From assembly GCA_003526375.1 (NCBI GenBank), contig DPDG01000024.1, positions 1-64,000 of the forward strand: 64,000 nucleotides of DNA, given 5' to 3'. Source of the DNA: Lentisphaeria bacterium. GTDB taxonomy: Bacteria; Verrucomicrobiota; Lentisphaeria; Victivallales; UBA1829. Made by a program: the position numbers and the translations under genes. Below the pieces are notes generated by a model that was not told the DNA's origin, did no database searches, and was given only the letters and a program-made list of their open reading frames with translations. Shown piece after piece: positions 44,110 through 53,700 of this stretch (positions within the stretch are counted from its first letter, which is position 1; the number at the start of each line of letters is the position of its first letter).

Positions 44110-45093
44110 TCAGAAATAATAACGGATCAACGCCTTGGATTTGAGGTTGTCCGCATATTTTGCACGCATTTCATTCTTGGCTTTCATGTCCAGCTTCCTG
44201 CGGATTTCCTCGGATGTCTTTTCAAAGGGAATCCGTTCCTCGGGGACGATGGAGGCGATACGGATGAAGTAGTAGCCTTCCGGAGTCCTGACGGGACCGA
44301 CAATCCGACCGGGGTTCACGTTTCTCATCGCCGCAGCGAATTCAGGGCGGAGTTTATCCTGATCCACGAACCCTACGGAACCGCCGCTCTCGGAATTCGC
44401 GGCATCGGAATTGTCGCGGACCAACTGGGTGAAGAGTGTCTCATCGGCTTTTGCAAGTTGCTCCGCAAGCTTTTTACAGGTCGTCTCCGGATCAGTGCCG
44501 GAACGTCCGCCGTCGTTGGCGATGTGGAGAAGCTGGAGCTCGTATTTCGCCGGTTTCGTCCACTCTTTCTGATGCGCCGTGTAATAATCATAGACTTCTT
44601 TGGGCGTGATATAGATCGGGCGGTCGCAGTATTCTGAAAGCAGGATGTCTACGGCGAGTTTCTCCTTGACCTTCTCGCGGAGTTCCGGCATGGTCGTACC
44701 GAGTTCCTTTGCCTTTTTTATGAGTCCGCCGCGGGAGCCGCCGCCCATGGAAACGGCAAGGGAGTCCATCAGATTTTCGATATACTGTTCTTCGATCGGG
44801 AAAGGTTTCTCCTTATAGGAGTCATAGACCAGCTTGCGTACAATGATTTCATCAATGACCTGTTTGCGGAGCTTGGCGATTTCGCTGTAAAGGCGCGCTC
44901 CGGAGAACATGCTTGCCAGACGCATTTCCTCGCGTCCGCTTTCGATCAGGACATCCAGCAGAGTGATCGGCTCGCCGTTGACCGACGCCAGAACCGAGTC
45001 CACGCGGGTCTCCCGCCCGATATCCTGTGCGGAAAGCGAAATGGTTCCGCAGATGAGAAATGCAAAAATAAGCAATGCCGGCAGTTTTTTCAT
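44110..45093 (-). CDS. Periplasmic SurA-like peptidylprolyl isomerase (parvulin type)
   Basis: A 327-residue exported folding factor. The signal peptide is MKKLPALLIFAFLICGTISLSA. Residues 35-160 are a SurA-type chaperone region (VDSVLASVNGEPITLLDVL, LRKQVIDEIIVRKLV). Residues about 190-295 are one parvulin domain: YELQLLHI, CKKLAEQLAKADETLFTQLV, SESGGSVGFVDQDKLRPEF and GPVRTPEGYYFIRI. SurA of E. coli has two parvulin domains; this has one. Start at ATG 45093 with AAGAGGAAAG upstream. It probably helps outer-membrane or surface proteins fold, and is convergent with the pseudopilin operon. Confidence 0.9.
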   Translation of the reverse strand: MKKLPALLIFAFLICGTISLSAQDIGRETRVDSVLASVNGEPITLLDVLIESGREEMRLASMFSGARLYSEIAKLRKQVIDEIIVRKLVYDSYKEKPFPIEEQYIENLMDSLAVSMGGGSRGGLIKKAKELGTTMPELREKVKEKLAVDILLSEYCDRPIYITPKEVYDYYTAHQKEWTKPAKYELQLLHIANDGGRSGTDPETTCKKLAEQLAKADETLFTQLVRDNSDAANSESGGSVGFVDQDKLRPEFAAAMRNVNPGRIVGPVRTPEGYYFIRIASIVPEERIPFEKTSEEIRRKLDMKAKNEMRAKYADNLKSKALIRYYF

Positions 45094-45137
45094 AATCTTC
45101 TTTCCTCTTGACAATCAATCTCTGTTTTCAATCTCAT

Positions 45138-45165
45138 ATTGTATTTGATAAATCCGAAAAATCAA
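45138..45165 (-). promoter_or_regulatory. Predicted sigma70 promoter of the SurA-like gene
   Basis: On the minus strand, TTGATT (45165-45160), 16-bp spacer, TACAAT (45143-45138), about 45 bp before the start codon. Confidence 0.5.
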
Positions 45166-45183
45166 TAGCAGTTTCAAGTTTAA

Positions 45184-47358
45184 TCACGATTTTGCGAACA
45201 GATGGGCGACACGGCTCAGCATCAGCAGTGCAATGCAGAAGATAAAACCGTGATCGGCAATCACGAGAAATGCCGCGAGAAGAATCCCGGAAGCGGCTCC
45301 GGCAAGTTCCATGCTCCACAGTGTGACAGGTGAATTTGCCGTTTCTGTCCTGCGGATTGTTTCATGCAGTACGACTCCTCCGGACAAGCCCGCGAAAAAC
45401 AGAAGAAGACCGGGAACGCCGAACGGCAGAAAGCCTTCCGTGAGCAGGGAAACGGAGAGAAGCGCCGGCGGAAGAATGGACAGGCGCTTGAGCCAGAGAC
45501 GCAGGGAGCTTGCCCTGTCCGGCAGGAGGAGCCCCGAGGCGACGGCTATGCAGAGAACTCCTGCAAAAGCTCCCAGCATACGGTAGAGCGTGCCGTAGCC
45601 GGTCTGGAAAAGGAACATGGAGAGCGTGAACAGCCCCCCCAGGTAAAAACCGTTTTCCAGCGAGAAAAAGAGGCATTTGCGGGTGACGGATGTTGAAGCG
45701 AAATAGCGCAGCAGAAGATACAGAAGCAGTATGCCGCCGATGATCCATTGCCGGTAGAAGAGACAATGATCAAGCCCCCGCAGAATATGCTCTGCGGGCG
45801 GCACCTGTGTGAAAACGGGGTGCCTGCGCCAGTAGTTGATGAGCAGCGGCGCGGAGAAAAGCCGGTTCGACTCCGATACGATGGAACGGCCGATGATTTT
45901 CTGTGTCTGCGCCTGCTGTTCCACCTGAGAGTGGAGGATCACGAGGAGTCCTTCCGGAAAGAATCCCGTTTCCGCCATCAGTCCGGCGGCGCGGGCGTCA
46001 AGGGTATCGAGATCGCTTGTGATGTTCATGCCCCCGCCGATGGCGATCTGCGTTGTTCCGGGTGCGAAAATCACTTTCGGGAACACTTTGCGCATGGTCG
46101 CGGCGGTGATGCCGTGGAGCTCCGCGATACTTTCCCGCGTATATCCGTAGGGAGCGGGGAGAGCCGTCGCAAAAACACCCCCGTCCGCAAGATGCCTGTA
46201 GGCGTCCTTGTAGAATTCATAGGAGAAAAGCCGGTCCGCATCCAGATTCTGGGGCAGGGGCGGCTCAACGAAAATCACATCGTAGACATGGAATGTGGAG
46301 TCGATGAAATGTACCGGATCGTCGATGACGACGCGGAAGCGCGAGGACTCAGGCGGCATGATATCCAGTCCGGTGGAGAGATCCAGGAGCTCTTTATCAC
46401 GCGCAACGACATCAATCGAGGCCGTGATCGGCATGGAGGCGAACGCTTCCGGCAGTCCGGAGAATTCATTGCAGATCAGGAGAACCCGGATCCGTTTTTT
46501 ATCCGGCTGGATTCCGGTCGTCAGGGCGGACAGGCGGTCCTTTTCCGGATTGATCGGGAGCGTTGCGATACTTTGCCCGTTATTTGTGATCAGAAAGCGT
46601 TTGTCGGGCAGGCGCAGCAGCTCGGCACGTCCATGGGGAGTGTCGATTCGGATTGCATCTTTGCCTCGCAGAGGATCGGCATGAGCGAGGCGCTGTTCCA
46701 GATAACCGCAGGCGGTATGGATTAATGCCGCCGAGGAAAGCAATGCCGTAAGAAGCAGCAGAATGCACGGCAGCATTCTTTTCAGCAGAGGCAGGTGGAG
46801 AATCAGGGAGAGAATTACCAGAAAGAGACCGGTCAGGAGGAGCAGAAGCAGAGTGTCGCCTAAACTGTGAACCAGAACCGCAAAGAGAATGCCGGAAAAT
46901 GCCGCGCCCAGATAATGAATTGCAAAAAGGAGCGGCGAACGGGCGGGCGCTGCCAGTTTCAGGATGAAATGAATATTCAGCCCGGAGAAGAACAGCGGGA
47001 GGGCGAGCAGGGGCAGCAGAACTGCCGCAGAAGTGATGCTCCTGCGCGTCATGGAGAGCAGGGGCAGCAGCAGGGGCAGCAGGATTGCGGAGAACAGAAC
47101 CGGAAGCATGGATGGAAATGAACCCGCGGAAGAGGAAACGCGATTCAGAAACAGGCGCCCGGCAATCCCGGAACATGCGGCGAAGAACAGAAAAAGAATG
47201 CCGGGAACCAGATAGGCAAGTTCCGTGGCATAGGTTCTGGCAGATATCTCACGAAGAAGAATCCCTGCGTAGGCGACGGCAAAGGCGCCGTTGAAGAATA
47301 TCAGCGGCAGGAGCTTCGGAAGCAATGCTTCCTCCCTGTTGTCTTCCCGAACATCCAT
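45184..47358 (-). CDS. Polytopic membrane protein with embedded spermidine-synthase-like domain
   Basis: A 724-residue protein. The first 240 residues hold about seven or eight membrane helices (for example FLVILSLILHLPLLKRML), residues about 290-450 are a cytosolic Rossmann domain like spermidine synthase (VLLICNEFSGLPEAF, ITASIDVVARDKELLDL, FHVYDVIFVEPPLPQN, YRHLADGGVFAT), and the C-terminal 200 residues are again membrane helices. The usual acidic DxGxG-type motif for decarboxy-SAM is not preserved (ICNEFSG stands there), so polyamine synthesis is doubtful. Similar fused proteins are widespread in bacteria with no proven role. It follows the LysM gene, with a terminator in between. Confidence 0.8.
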   Translation of the reverse strand: MDVREDNREEALLPKLLPLIFFNGAFAVAYAGILLREISARTYATELAYLVPGILFLFFAACSGIAGRLFLNRVSSSAGSFPSMLPVLFSAILLPLLLPLLSMTRRSITSAAVLLPLLALPLFFSGLNIHFILKLAAPARSPLLFAIHYLGAAFSGILFAVLVHSLGDTLLLLLLTGLFLVILSLILHLPLLKRMLPCILLLLTALLSSAALIHTACGYLEQRLAHADPLRGKDAIRIDTPHGRAELLRLPDKRFLITNNGQSIATLPINPEKDRLSALTTGIQPDKKRIRVLLICNEFSGLPEAFASMPITASIDVVARDKELLDLSTGLDIMPPESSRFRVVIDDPVHFIDSTFHVYDVIFVEPPLPQNLDADRLFSYEFYKDAYRHLADGGVFATALPAPYGYTRESIAELHGITAATMRKVFPKVIFAPGTTQIAIGGGMNITSDLDTLDARAAGLMAETGFFPEGLLVILHSQVEQQAQTQKIIGRSIVSESNRLFSAPLLINYWRRHPVFTQVPPAEHILRGLDHCLFYRQWIIGGILLLYLLLRYFASTSVTRKCLFFSLENGFYLGGLFTLSMFLFQTGYGTLYRMLGAFAGVLCIAVASGLLLPDRASSLRLWLKRLSILPPALLSVSLLTEGFLPFGVPGLLLFFAGLSGGVVLHETIRRTETANSPVTLWSMELAGAASGILLAAFLVIADHGFIFCIALLMLSRVAHLFAKS

Positions 47359-47381
47359 AACTCTGTTTCCCGTTAATCAAT

Positions 47382-47418
47382 AAAAAAACGGCACTCGATC
47401 TGTTGGAACGAATGCCGT
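47382..47418 (-). terminator. Intrinsic terminator after the LysM lipoprotein gene
   Basis: On the minus strand ACGGCATTCG pairs with CGAGTGCCGT (one G-T pair), followed by a run of seven T at 47388-47382. Confidence 0.85.
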
Positions 47419-47437
47419 CTGGTGAATTCAGCGTGGA

Positions 47438-48601
47438 TCAGGGAAGCTGGACAACCGTTCCTGCCTTGACCTTGCCGTCCGCGGGAAGCGCGGGATTCAA
47501 AGTCTTGATATCGTCTGCTTTGACACCGTATTTTGCGGCAATCGCGTCAATGGTCGTATCCGCCGTCGGAACGGCGGTATCCGTGAGCGACTGGGGCTCC
47601 ACGGGATTGACAGCCGGCTGGTTGGTGTCGGTCACAGCCTTGACCGCCTCTTCGGACGCCAGCGGCTTGTCCGTCACGGGGGCAACCGCCTGCTCCGTTG
47701 CCGGCGCCTGCGTGTTCACTGCCGGAACCGGAACCGCATCCGGATTCGGGATATCATCCAGGAGAATGTCTTCATTGACCGGAAGCGCTTTCTTTTCCTG
47801 CTGTACCGGAGCTTTTGCCTTTGCCTTGTTTGCAGGAACGGCGGATGTCTTTCCTGTCGGCAGATTCAATTTCTGACCGATCTGGAGACGGTTGGAAGAT
47901 ACGCCCGGATTGGCTGCTTCGATATCCGCGACTTTGACATGGTATCTTGCCGCGATTCTGGAGAAGCTGTCGCCTTCTTTCACAATATAAACCCCGTCTG
48001 CGGGAACAGTTGCCTTTTCCGCTTTTCCGGCTCCCTTTTTCCCGGTGGTCTTTTTGTTTTCCGCTTTCTTTTTTCCGGCTTTTTTATCTGTAACGGCGGG
48101 GGCGGCTTTGGCCGTCCTGACCGCATTGGAACCGGCGGGAATGATCAGCTTCTGACCGATTCTGATCGGTTTGCTGGGGGCGATGTTGTTATATGCCGCA
48201 AGTTCCGCAATGGAGATACCATAGGTGCGGGATATTTTCCAGAGAGAGTCTCCCTTTTTGACGACATAAGTCGTATCTTTGTCCGTGATGGCCGGAGCGG
48301 GCTTTTTTGTTTCCTGCTGTTTCACGGGCGGAGTCGGTTGTACCTGTTCCACTGGTTCGATGATAAAAGACTCTTCCTTCTGGCTGACCTGCTCCTTGAA
48401 TTCAGCTGTTCCCGGCGCCGGACAGATTGCTTCCGGCGTGGTTTCACCCGGGACGGGAGTTTTGGAGGTCGGCTGGGGAACATAGATTCCCGGAGGCATG
48501 GGGGGCTCTTCCGGTGCACAGCCGCCGGTCAGGAACATGCCGCCCAATACGAGGTGAAGTACTGCTACCGTTGATAAAATTATGATTACTTTCGCTTTCA
48601 C
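47438..48601 (-). CDS. LysM-repeat lipoprotein
   Basis: A 387-residue protein from a GTG start with GGAGG 8 bp upstream. The N-terminal helix ends in a lipobox, LTGGC, so C28 is probably acylated. Three LysM peptidoglycan-binding repeats follow: TYVVKKGDSLWKISRTYGIS near 110, VYIVKEGDSFSRIAARYHVK near 200, and TTIDAIAAKYGVKADDIKTL near 345, joined by Pro/Ala/Lys-rich linkers. The third repeat lacks the usual YTVKxGDT start. There is no enzymatic domain, so it probably links the outer membrane to the cell wall or scaffolds an envelope enzyme. Confidence 0.9.
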   Translation of the reverse strand: MKAKVIIILSTVAVLHLVLGGMFLTGGCAPEEPPMPPGIYVPQPTSKTPVPGETTPEAICPAPGTAEFKEQVSQKEESFIIEPVEQVQPTPPVKQQETKKPAPAITDKDTTYVVKKGDSLWKISRTYGISIAELAAYNNIAPSKPIRIGQKLIIPAGSNAVRTAKAAPAVTDKKAGKKKAENKKTTGKKGAGKAEKATVPADGVYIVKEGDSFSRIAARYHVKVADIEAANPGVSSNRLQIGQKLNLPTGKTSAVPANKAKAKAPVQQEKKALPVNEDILLDDIPNPDAVPVPAVNTQAPATEQAVAPVTDKPLASEEAVKAVTDTNQPAVNPVEPQSLTDTAVPTADTTIDAIAAKYGVKADDIKTLNPALPADGKVKAGTVVQLP

Positions 48602-49009
48602 GATCCGAGCCTCCAGTTATATTTTCATTGTTTTTCATTTTACATGCATCAAGACCGCTGAAAAGCAGTCATGTCATATAGTACGCGACAAACTGGTATT
48701 TTTCAATGCCGATTCTCTAAAAAACCTGTATATTTTGTCTTTTTATGTCATTACGGCAGAAGCGCCCTCCGGGAAGAGCCGGAAATCTTGTGATGGCTCC
48801 TGTGTTTTTCTGTTCAGACGCCGGATTTTTTCTGTTCCATTCAAAAAAATCAGTTTGATACCGCGATGTTCTGCATCGCAAAAAAGATAATGTGCAGAAC
48901 TTTCAGTCCATAGACGCTAAATTGTTTCAGAAGGACACTTCAGATTTACGGGAATTCTGTTGAAAAAATTTTTTCCTGTATTATATTGGGGTGGAACAAG
49001 GATTTTTTT
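48602..49009. other. Intergenic region between divergent LysM and AraC genes
   Basis: No credible gene in 408 bp. It contains the AraC promoter at 48960-48987 and a short palindrome GCGATGTTCTGCATCGC at about 48863-48879 followed by six A. The LysM promoter must also lie here but I could not pick one out. Confidence 0.5.
48960..48987 (+). promoter_or_regulatory. Predicted sigma70 promoter of the AraC-type regulator gene
   Basis: TTGAAA at 48960-48965, 16-bp spacer, TATATT at 48982-48987, 22 bp before the start. Spacer and boxes nearly match the promoter at 27630-27658. Confidence 0.6.
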
Positions 49010-49768
49010 ATGGATGCGCTTTCTCTTGACATACCTGAACTTCTGTATTTCGGATGCGGCAACAGTCCTTCGGCGCAGTTGCATCAGCATGCGTTTTATC
49101 AGATTGAATTCTGCCTTTCCGGACAGCTTTTCTGTAAAAGCCGGACGGCGCGTTTTGCTCTTTCTCCCGGTGAATACTGGCTGATTCCGCCGGAACAACC
49201 GCATCAGTTTATTGATAACCGGGCCCCGTATGAATACCTGTCAATCAAATTCAACAGCATTCTTGCATTGCCGGAACACCGCGGCAGTGATCCGGTTTCC
49301 GTTTATTATCTGAATGCGATTCTGGACATCATCCGGAATGCGGGGACAATTTCGGGATTTTCCCCGGACGGGAAATCCATCATTGAGAACCATCTTTCCG
49401 GTATCCTGCACCATCTGGCGACTCTTTCTTCCGAGAATGAATCGGAATCGCCCTTTATCATGGCGATCCGCGAGGAAGTGTGCAAACGGGGCTATGCGGT
49501 CAATGTCGCGGAGCTTGCGGATTTCTTCCGGTATACGCGTTCCCAGCTCCAGTACCGTTTTTCCAAAGAATACAGCGGCAATACAAACCTCAAGCGTTTT
49601 ATGGAAGATATTCTTCTTGAACTTGCGGAGAAACACCTGCAGTATTCTTCGATGACTCTTACTGAAATCGCCGGGGAAATGAATTTTCCCTCCATTTATG
49701 TTTTTTCCCGTTTCTACAAACGGAAAACAGGGGTTTCTCCACTCAAAAAACGCAGGAAAACACCTTAG
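49010..49768 (+). CDS. AraC-family transcriptional regulator with cupin sensor
   Basis: A 252-residue regulator. Residues 20-90 are an AraC-type cupin arm (LHQHAFYQIEFCLSGQLF, ALSPGEYWLIPPEQPHQF). Residues 150-245 are the double helix-turn-helix: NVAELADFFRYTRSQLQYRF and YSSMTLTEIAGEMNFPSIYV then FSRFYKRKTGVSPL. Such regulators usually activate sugar-use genes. ATG 49010 is preferred to the upstream in-frame TTG at 48986, since AAGGA lies 7 bp before it. It is convergent with the minus-strand nitrilase-GH20-pseudopilin group, which may be its target. Confidence 0.9.
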   Translation: MDALSLDIPELLYFGCGNSPSAQLHQHAFYQIEFCLSGQLFCKSRTARFALSPGEYWLIPPEQPHQFIDNRAPYEYLSIKFNSILALPEHRGSDPVSVYYLNAILDIIRNAGTISGFSPDGKSIIENHLSGILHHLATLSSENESESPFIMAIREEVCKRGYAVNVAELADFFRYTRSQLQYRFSKEYSGNTNLKRFMEDILLELAEKHLQYSSMTLTEIAGEMNFPSIYVFSRFYKRKTGVSPLKKRRKTP

Positions 49769-49855
49769 AAATACAGGGTTGAAAAACTGGATTCCCAAGG
49801 TGTCTTATTTCTGCAATTCAAACTTGAAGATATTTCCCGTTCTGAAAAGTACCGT

Positions 49856-50776
49856 TCACTCATTGCGGGGGAGTTTTTTCAGCACGTTTTCCCGCAGTTT
49901 GCGACAGCCGTTCAGATAGTCCTCCGCGCTGACAAGCCCGAATTCTGCTGCAACATTTTGGGCTGTAAACTCATCCGTGCAGCTGTACAGGACAGAGAAG
50001 CCGCTCGGGGAATCGGAGTCGATCAGGATCTTATCCCTGTATTTCCGGCGGATATCCGGCCATTTTTCCGAATTGCAGGCGCCGTGCATTACAAAACGGT
50101 CAAGGTTGATCCGTGCCCATGCAATGCGGTTGTAATAGGTTGTGGAATTGAGGACGCGTCCGAGCGGGTCAAGAATATCGCTTGTGCCGTCCTTTACCGC
50201 CCCGGCAAAAAACGCATGTGTCCGCAGTGCCCAGTTCGCCTGGACATGGGCGCCGTGAAAGTAGCTGGAAAAGCAGAGAACATCCGGCCGGAGGCGCGTG
50301 TATTCATCCCGCAGCTCATCGAAATTCAAGTCGAAGCACAGGATTCCGCCAAGACGCCCTGCCGGTGTATCAACTGCGACAGCACCGCTGCCGGGAAGTG
50401 TCCCCTTGCGGATTGACTCATCCGTGGGGAACATTTTATGATACATTCCGAGCAGAGAACCGTCCGGCCCGTAATACAGAATGGACTGCCGGCTTCTTCC
50501 GCCGACAAGAATTCGCGCAGCTCCCGCCACAGTGCAACGGTTGCGTTTGGCGAATTCCATGTATTCCGTCAGAATCGGTCCCGGATTTTCCGGGTTTTCT
50601 CCGCTTCCGACAGGCTGATTCATCATCATGGTTTCGCAAGTAATCACAAGATCAACGCCGGTTCCGTCCAGTTTTTGTGCCGCTTCCCGGAACTGGCGCA
50701 GCGGTTCATCCGGCGATTCTTCCCCGCGTTCCATTACCATACCGCCGATTGTGGCGACATTGATGATTTTTGACAT
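49856..50776 (-). CDS. Nitrilase-superfamily carbon-nitrogen hydrolase
   Basis: A 306-residue cytosolic amidase-type enzyme. The catalytic Glu-Lys-Cys triad is E48 in VITCETMMM, K114 in YHKMFPTDE and C147 in GGILCFDLNFDELR. It resembles the carbon-nitrogen hydrolases that hydrolyse amides or N-carbamoyl groups; the substrate is not known. AAGGAG precedes ATG 50776. It begins 12 bp after the GH20 gene, so it may act on an N-substituted sugar released by the hexosaminidase, though no family member is proven to do so. Confidence 0.88.
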   Translation of the reverse strand: MSKIINVATIGGMVMERGEESPDEPLRQFREAAQKLDGTGVDLVITCETMMMNQPVGSGENPENPGPILTEYMEFAKRNRCTVAGAARILVGGRSRQSILYYGPDGSLLGMYHKMFPTDESIRKGTLPGSGAVAVDTPAGRLGGILCFDLNFDELRDEYTRLRPDVLCFSSYFHGAHVQANWALRTHAFFAGAVKDGTSDILDPLGRVLNSTTYYNRIAWARINLDRFVMHGACNSEKWPDIRRKYRDKILIDSDSPSGFSVLYSCTDEFTAQNVAAEFGLVSAEDYLNGCRKLRENVLKKLPRNE

Positions 50777-50788
50777 AATAAAAGCTCC

Positions 50789-53700
50789 TTACTCAAGAAC
50801 CGTTCCTGAAAGATTTTTCAGATCAAGAGTCATTTCCTGTATTTTTATTTTTTTTGCCAGAGAGGTGTCAAATTTCAATTCCCGGATCGTTTTTTCTGGA
50901 TGCGGATTCAGCCATTCCGACACATTGTAACGCCGTTCTCCGTCAATTATTTCTCCGACTGAGTTCAAAGCAAGAAGGAAAAATTTATTTTCTGCAGGGA
51001 TCACATTATCCGTAAAACGGACAGGAATTTTTTCCATTGTTCCGTCATCATAAACAATATTCCAATCCCCGACGGGAGCGCCGTAAAACCATTGACGGTT
51101 CATAGCGTTGAACGGGTATTTTTTCAGGATTTCATCCGGATAATCAACCGTCTGTGCAAAGACAAACTTACCATATTTTCCGTTCACCGGAATTTGCAGT
51201 TTCTGGGGTGAACAGGCGATCTTTTTTAGTTTTCCTGAAGCATGTTGAACATTTTCCATCCTGTGCGCAGCCATGGCATAACCGTTGTATACGAACTCCA
51301 TAAGAGTTTTATGCTCTTTCCGAAATGCGTTCCACGCGAAATCAGCGGCATACATATTTTGCATGAAATAGGAATGAGCTACTGGATAAGGTTTGCCATC
51401 AAGAAAACGATAAATATTAAAATGGTAGATATTGTATCCGAATCCATTGATGAATTTCAATTCGCTTTCGGGAACAAGAGTGGTTGATGTTAAGATCGCA
51501 GCAATTTCAAATCCTTTTCCCGCGAGTTCACGGCAAACACTTTCAGGATAACACCAAACTTCAATTATAAAATCGCGGGAGAGTGTTTCAGTAATGCGGT
51601 AACCATCAAAATATCTTCCATTGTGTGTATTCGTAAGCTCATCGCCATGTATGATTGGGCGAATACCGTTTGCCTTGAAGAAAGCGGCGCAGCGGTTCCA
51701 GAAATCCGTAACAATTTTGTATCTGGGAACTCCGTTGAGTTCGTATGAAATGTTTTGATTAAGCCACCATTCATCGCCACCGATGTGAACGTATTTCGCC
51801 TTAAGTGCGCGGACATGGTCCATTATTGGCGGAAATACTGTCGTGTCGTAGAGCGGCGTGGAGACCTTATCTTCCGTGTATTTAAACCCCATCTTTTTCA
51901 GTTTTTCATTGACTTCCGGGTTCCAGGTATTGTGTGAACCAAGCTGAAAGCGTGGAATCGGCTCAATAAAACGTTCGCGGCACCAGTTCCCAAGCTTTAT
52001 CAGATCCTCATTTGTATATTGTCTGATCAAGTCCGGACGCGACTTGATTTGAGCACTGCAACTTAAATCCATAACAGCCCAATTCTGCTTTGAATCCGCA
52101 ACATATTTTTCCAGCCAGTTCAGTAAAGCATCAATTCCCCTGTCTTCTGCAGGTTTGGCACCTTTTCCAAGAACTCCAGCGCAGTAAAAGGCAATACAGC
52201 GTTTTTTCATATCTGGCCAGTCTTCCACTGAGATTACCGGAATTGATACTGTCTGTTTTCGTGCCGAGAGCAGACTCTGCACAAGACTCACGCAACCGTA
52301 ATACAATCCAGGCTCATCGTTGCCGTCAATCCGGCATTCCAACGGTGTGACTTTCAGCGTATAACCCTGCTCATGTCCTCCAGGAACAATCCGCAGCATG
52401 ATTCCTTTTTTTCCGCCTTCTACAATGCGAAAATCAAGACCAGTGATCCGTTTCAGCCGTTCGGCAATTACTTTCGCTGTGAGCTTTGTCCGGTCCGTTG
52501 CCTTTTCAGGCAGGGAAATCACCGGATTATTTGCAAGACTGAACGAACCTTCGCCGCAGACTATCTTTTTCGGTGCAGGAAAAATGATAATTTCGCCGGA
52601 ACGATCAGGAATTTCCTTTAGATTCTGGAAATTCGTCGCCGTGACAAGACTGTTGCCTGCAGTATTGAGTATTTCCAAATAGGCACAATAGGTTCCCGGC
52701 AGATTTTTCATCCCGGAAAGTATTATTTTATCCGACAATGTTACTGGTTCGGAGTGAATCGTATTATCCGGGAATGTCAAGTGCATTATAGCCCTTGAAC
52801 CCTCCGGAATGCCATTGCTTTTGCATGTAAATTCAAATGTGGAGGCGTCTTGCCCAGCAAAATCAGTCCGTTTACATTCTGTCAGTTTCGCGCTGCCGGG
52901 ACCGAACGGCTTCTTATTGAATACCAGTATACCGTAATTAGCGGGAGGGACAAACCTTTTTGTCGGATTGAAAACACGAACTTCTTTTCCAACGTGCTGA
53001 CAAAACTGAAAACCGATGAATTTCTGCTTCCCTTTCTCAATGCTTTTCAGCGGAATTTCAATGTTGTAAGTCGCAATTCCATTTTCAACAACGGGTTTGA
53101 GTTTATGTTCGAACACACTGTTCGTTTTTGTGACTACACATGCTGCGATGACATCATATATACGTACAGACGACCATTCGATTCCGGCACTGTTGAAAAC
53201 ATATTGGATATAGCGGTTATTGTCGTTGGTTCCGGAAAAAAATAATTCTGTTGCGTCATCATGCCATATGTTTATATTTCTTGATACATCGCGCACCTCG
53301 GTTTTCGGACCAGTGGTTCCGAAGTCCGTCTTTGCACAAAGACGCAATGTCTCTGCATCCCAGTTTCCGGACAGAGTCGTTGACCCGGATTTGAAGAAAA
53401 TATTTTCCGATGTGCCGGCTGGAAAGATTTCTGCGCATTTCCGTTCGCCGGTCTTCTTGAGTGCAGTAACCGTGCCTTTTCTTTGATCGCCCTCTTTTAC
53501 ATACACTCGGCGTAGGGAAAAAGTTCCCTTGCCGATTTTTTCTGCATACAGTGTAAATGCTACTGTCTTCAGATTTACGAAGTCAAATGAATAATTGCCT
53601 CGCTTGAAAGAGTTCGGTTTGAAAATATATTCGTGTTCGCCTTTTTTCAGTGTAAACTTGCTCTGCAGAGTAGCGTGTTTATCATTACTGTAGCTAAGTG

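Noticed and set aside
46867..47294. Small Arg/Gln/Glu-rich plus-strand frames opposite the membrane protein
   Set aside because: Their composition is the reverse-strand image of Leu-rich membrane helices.
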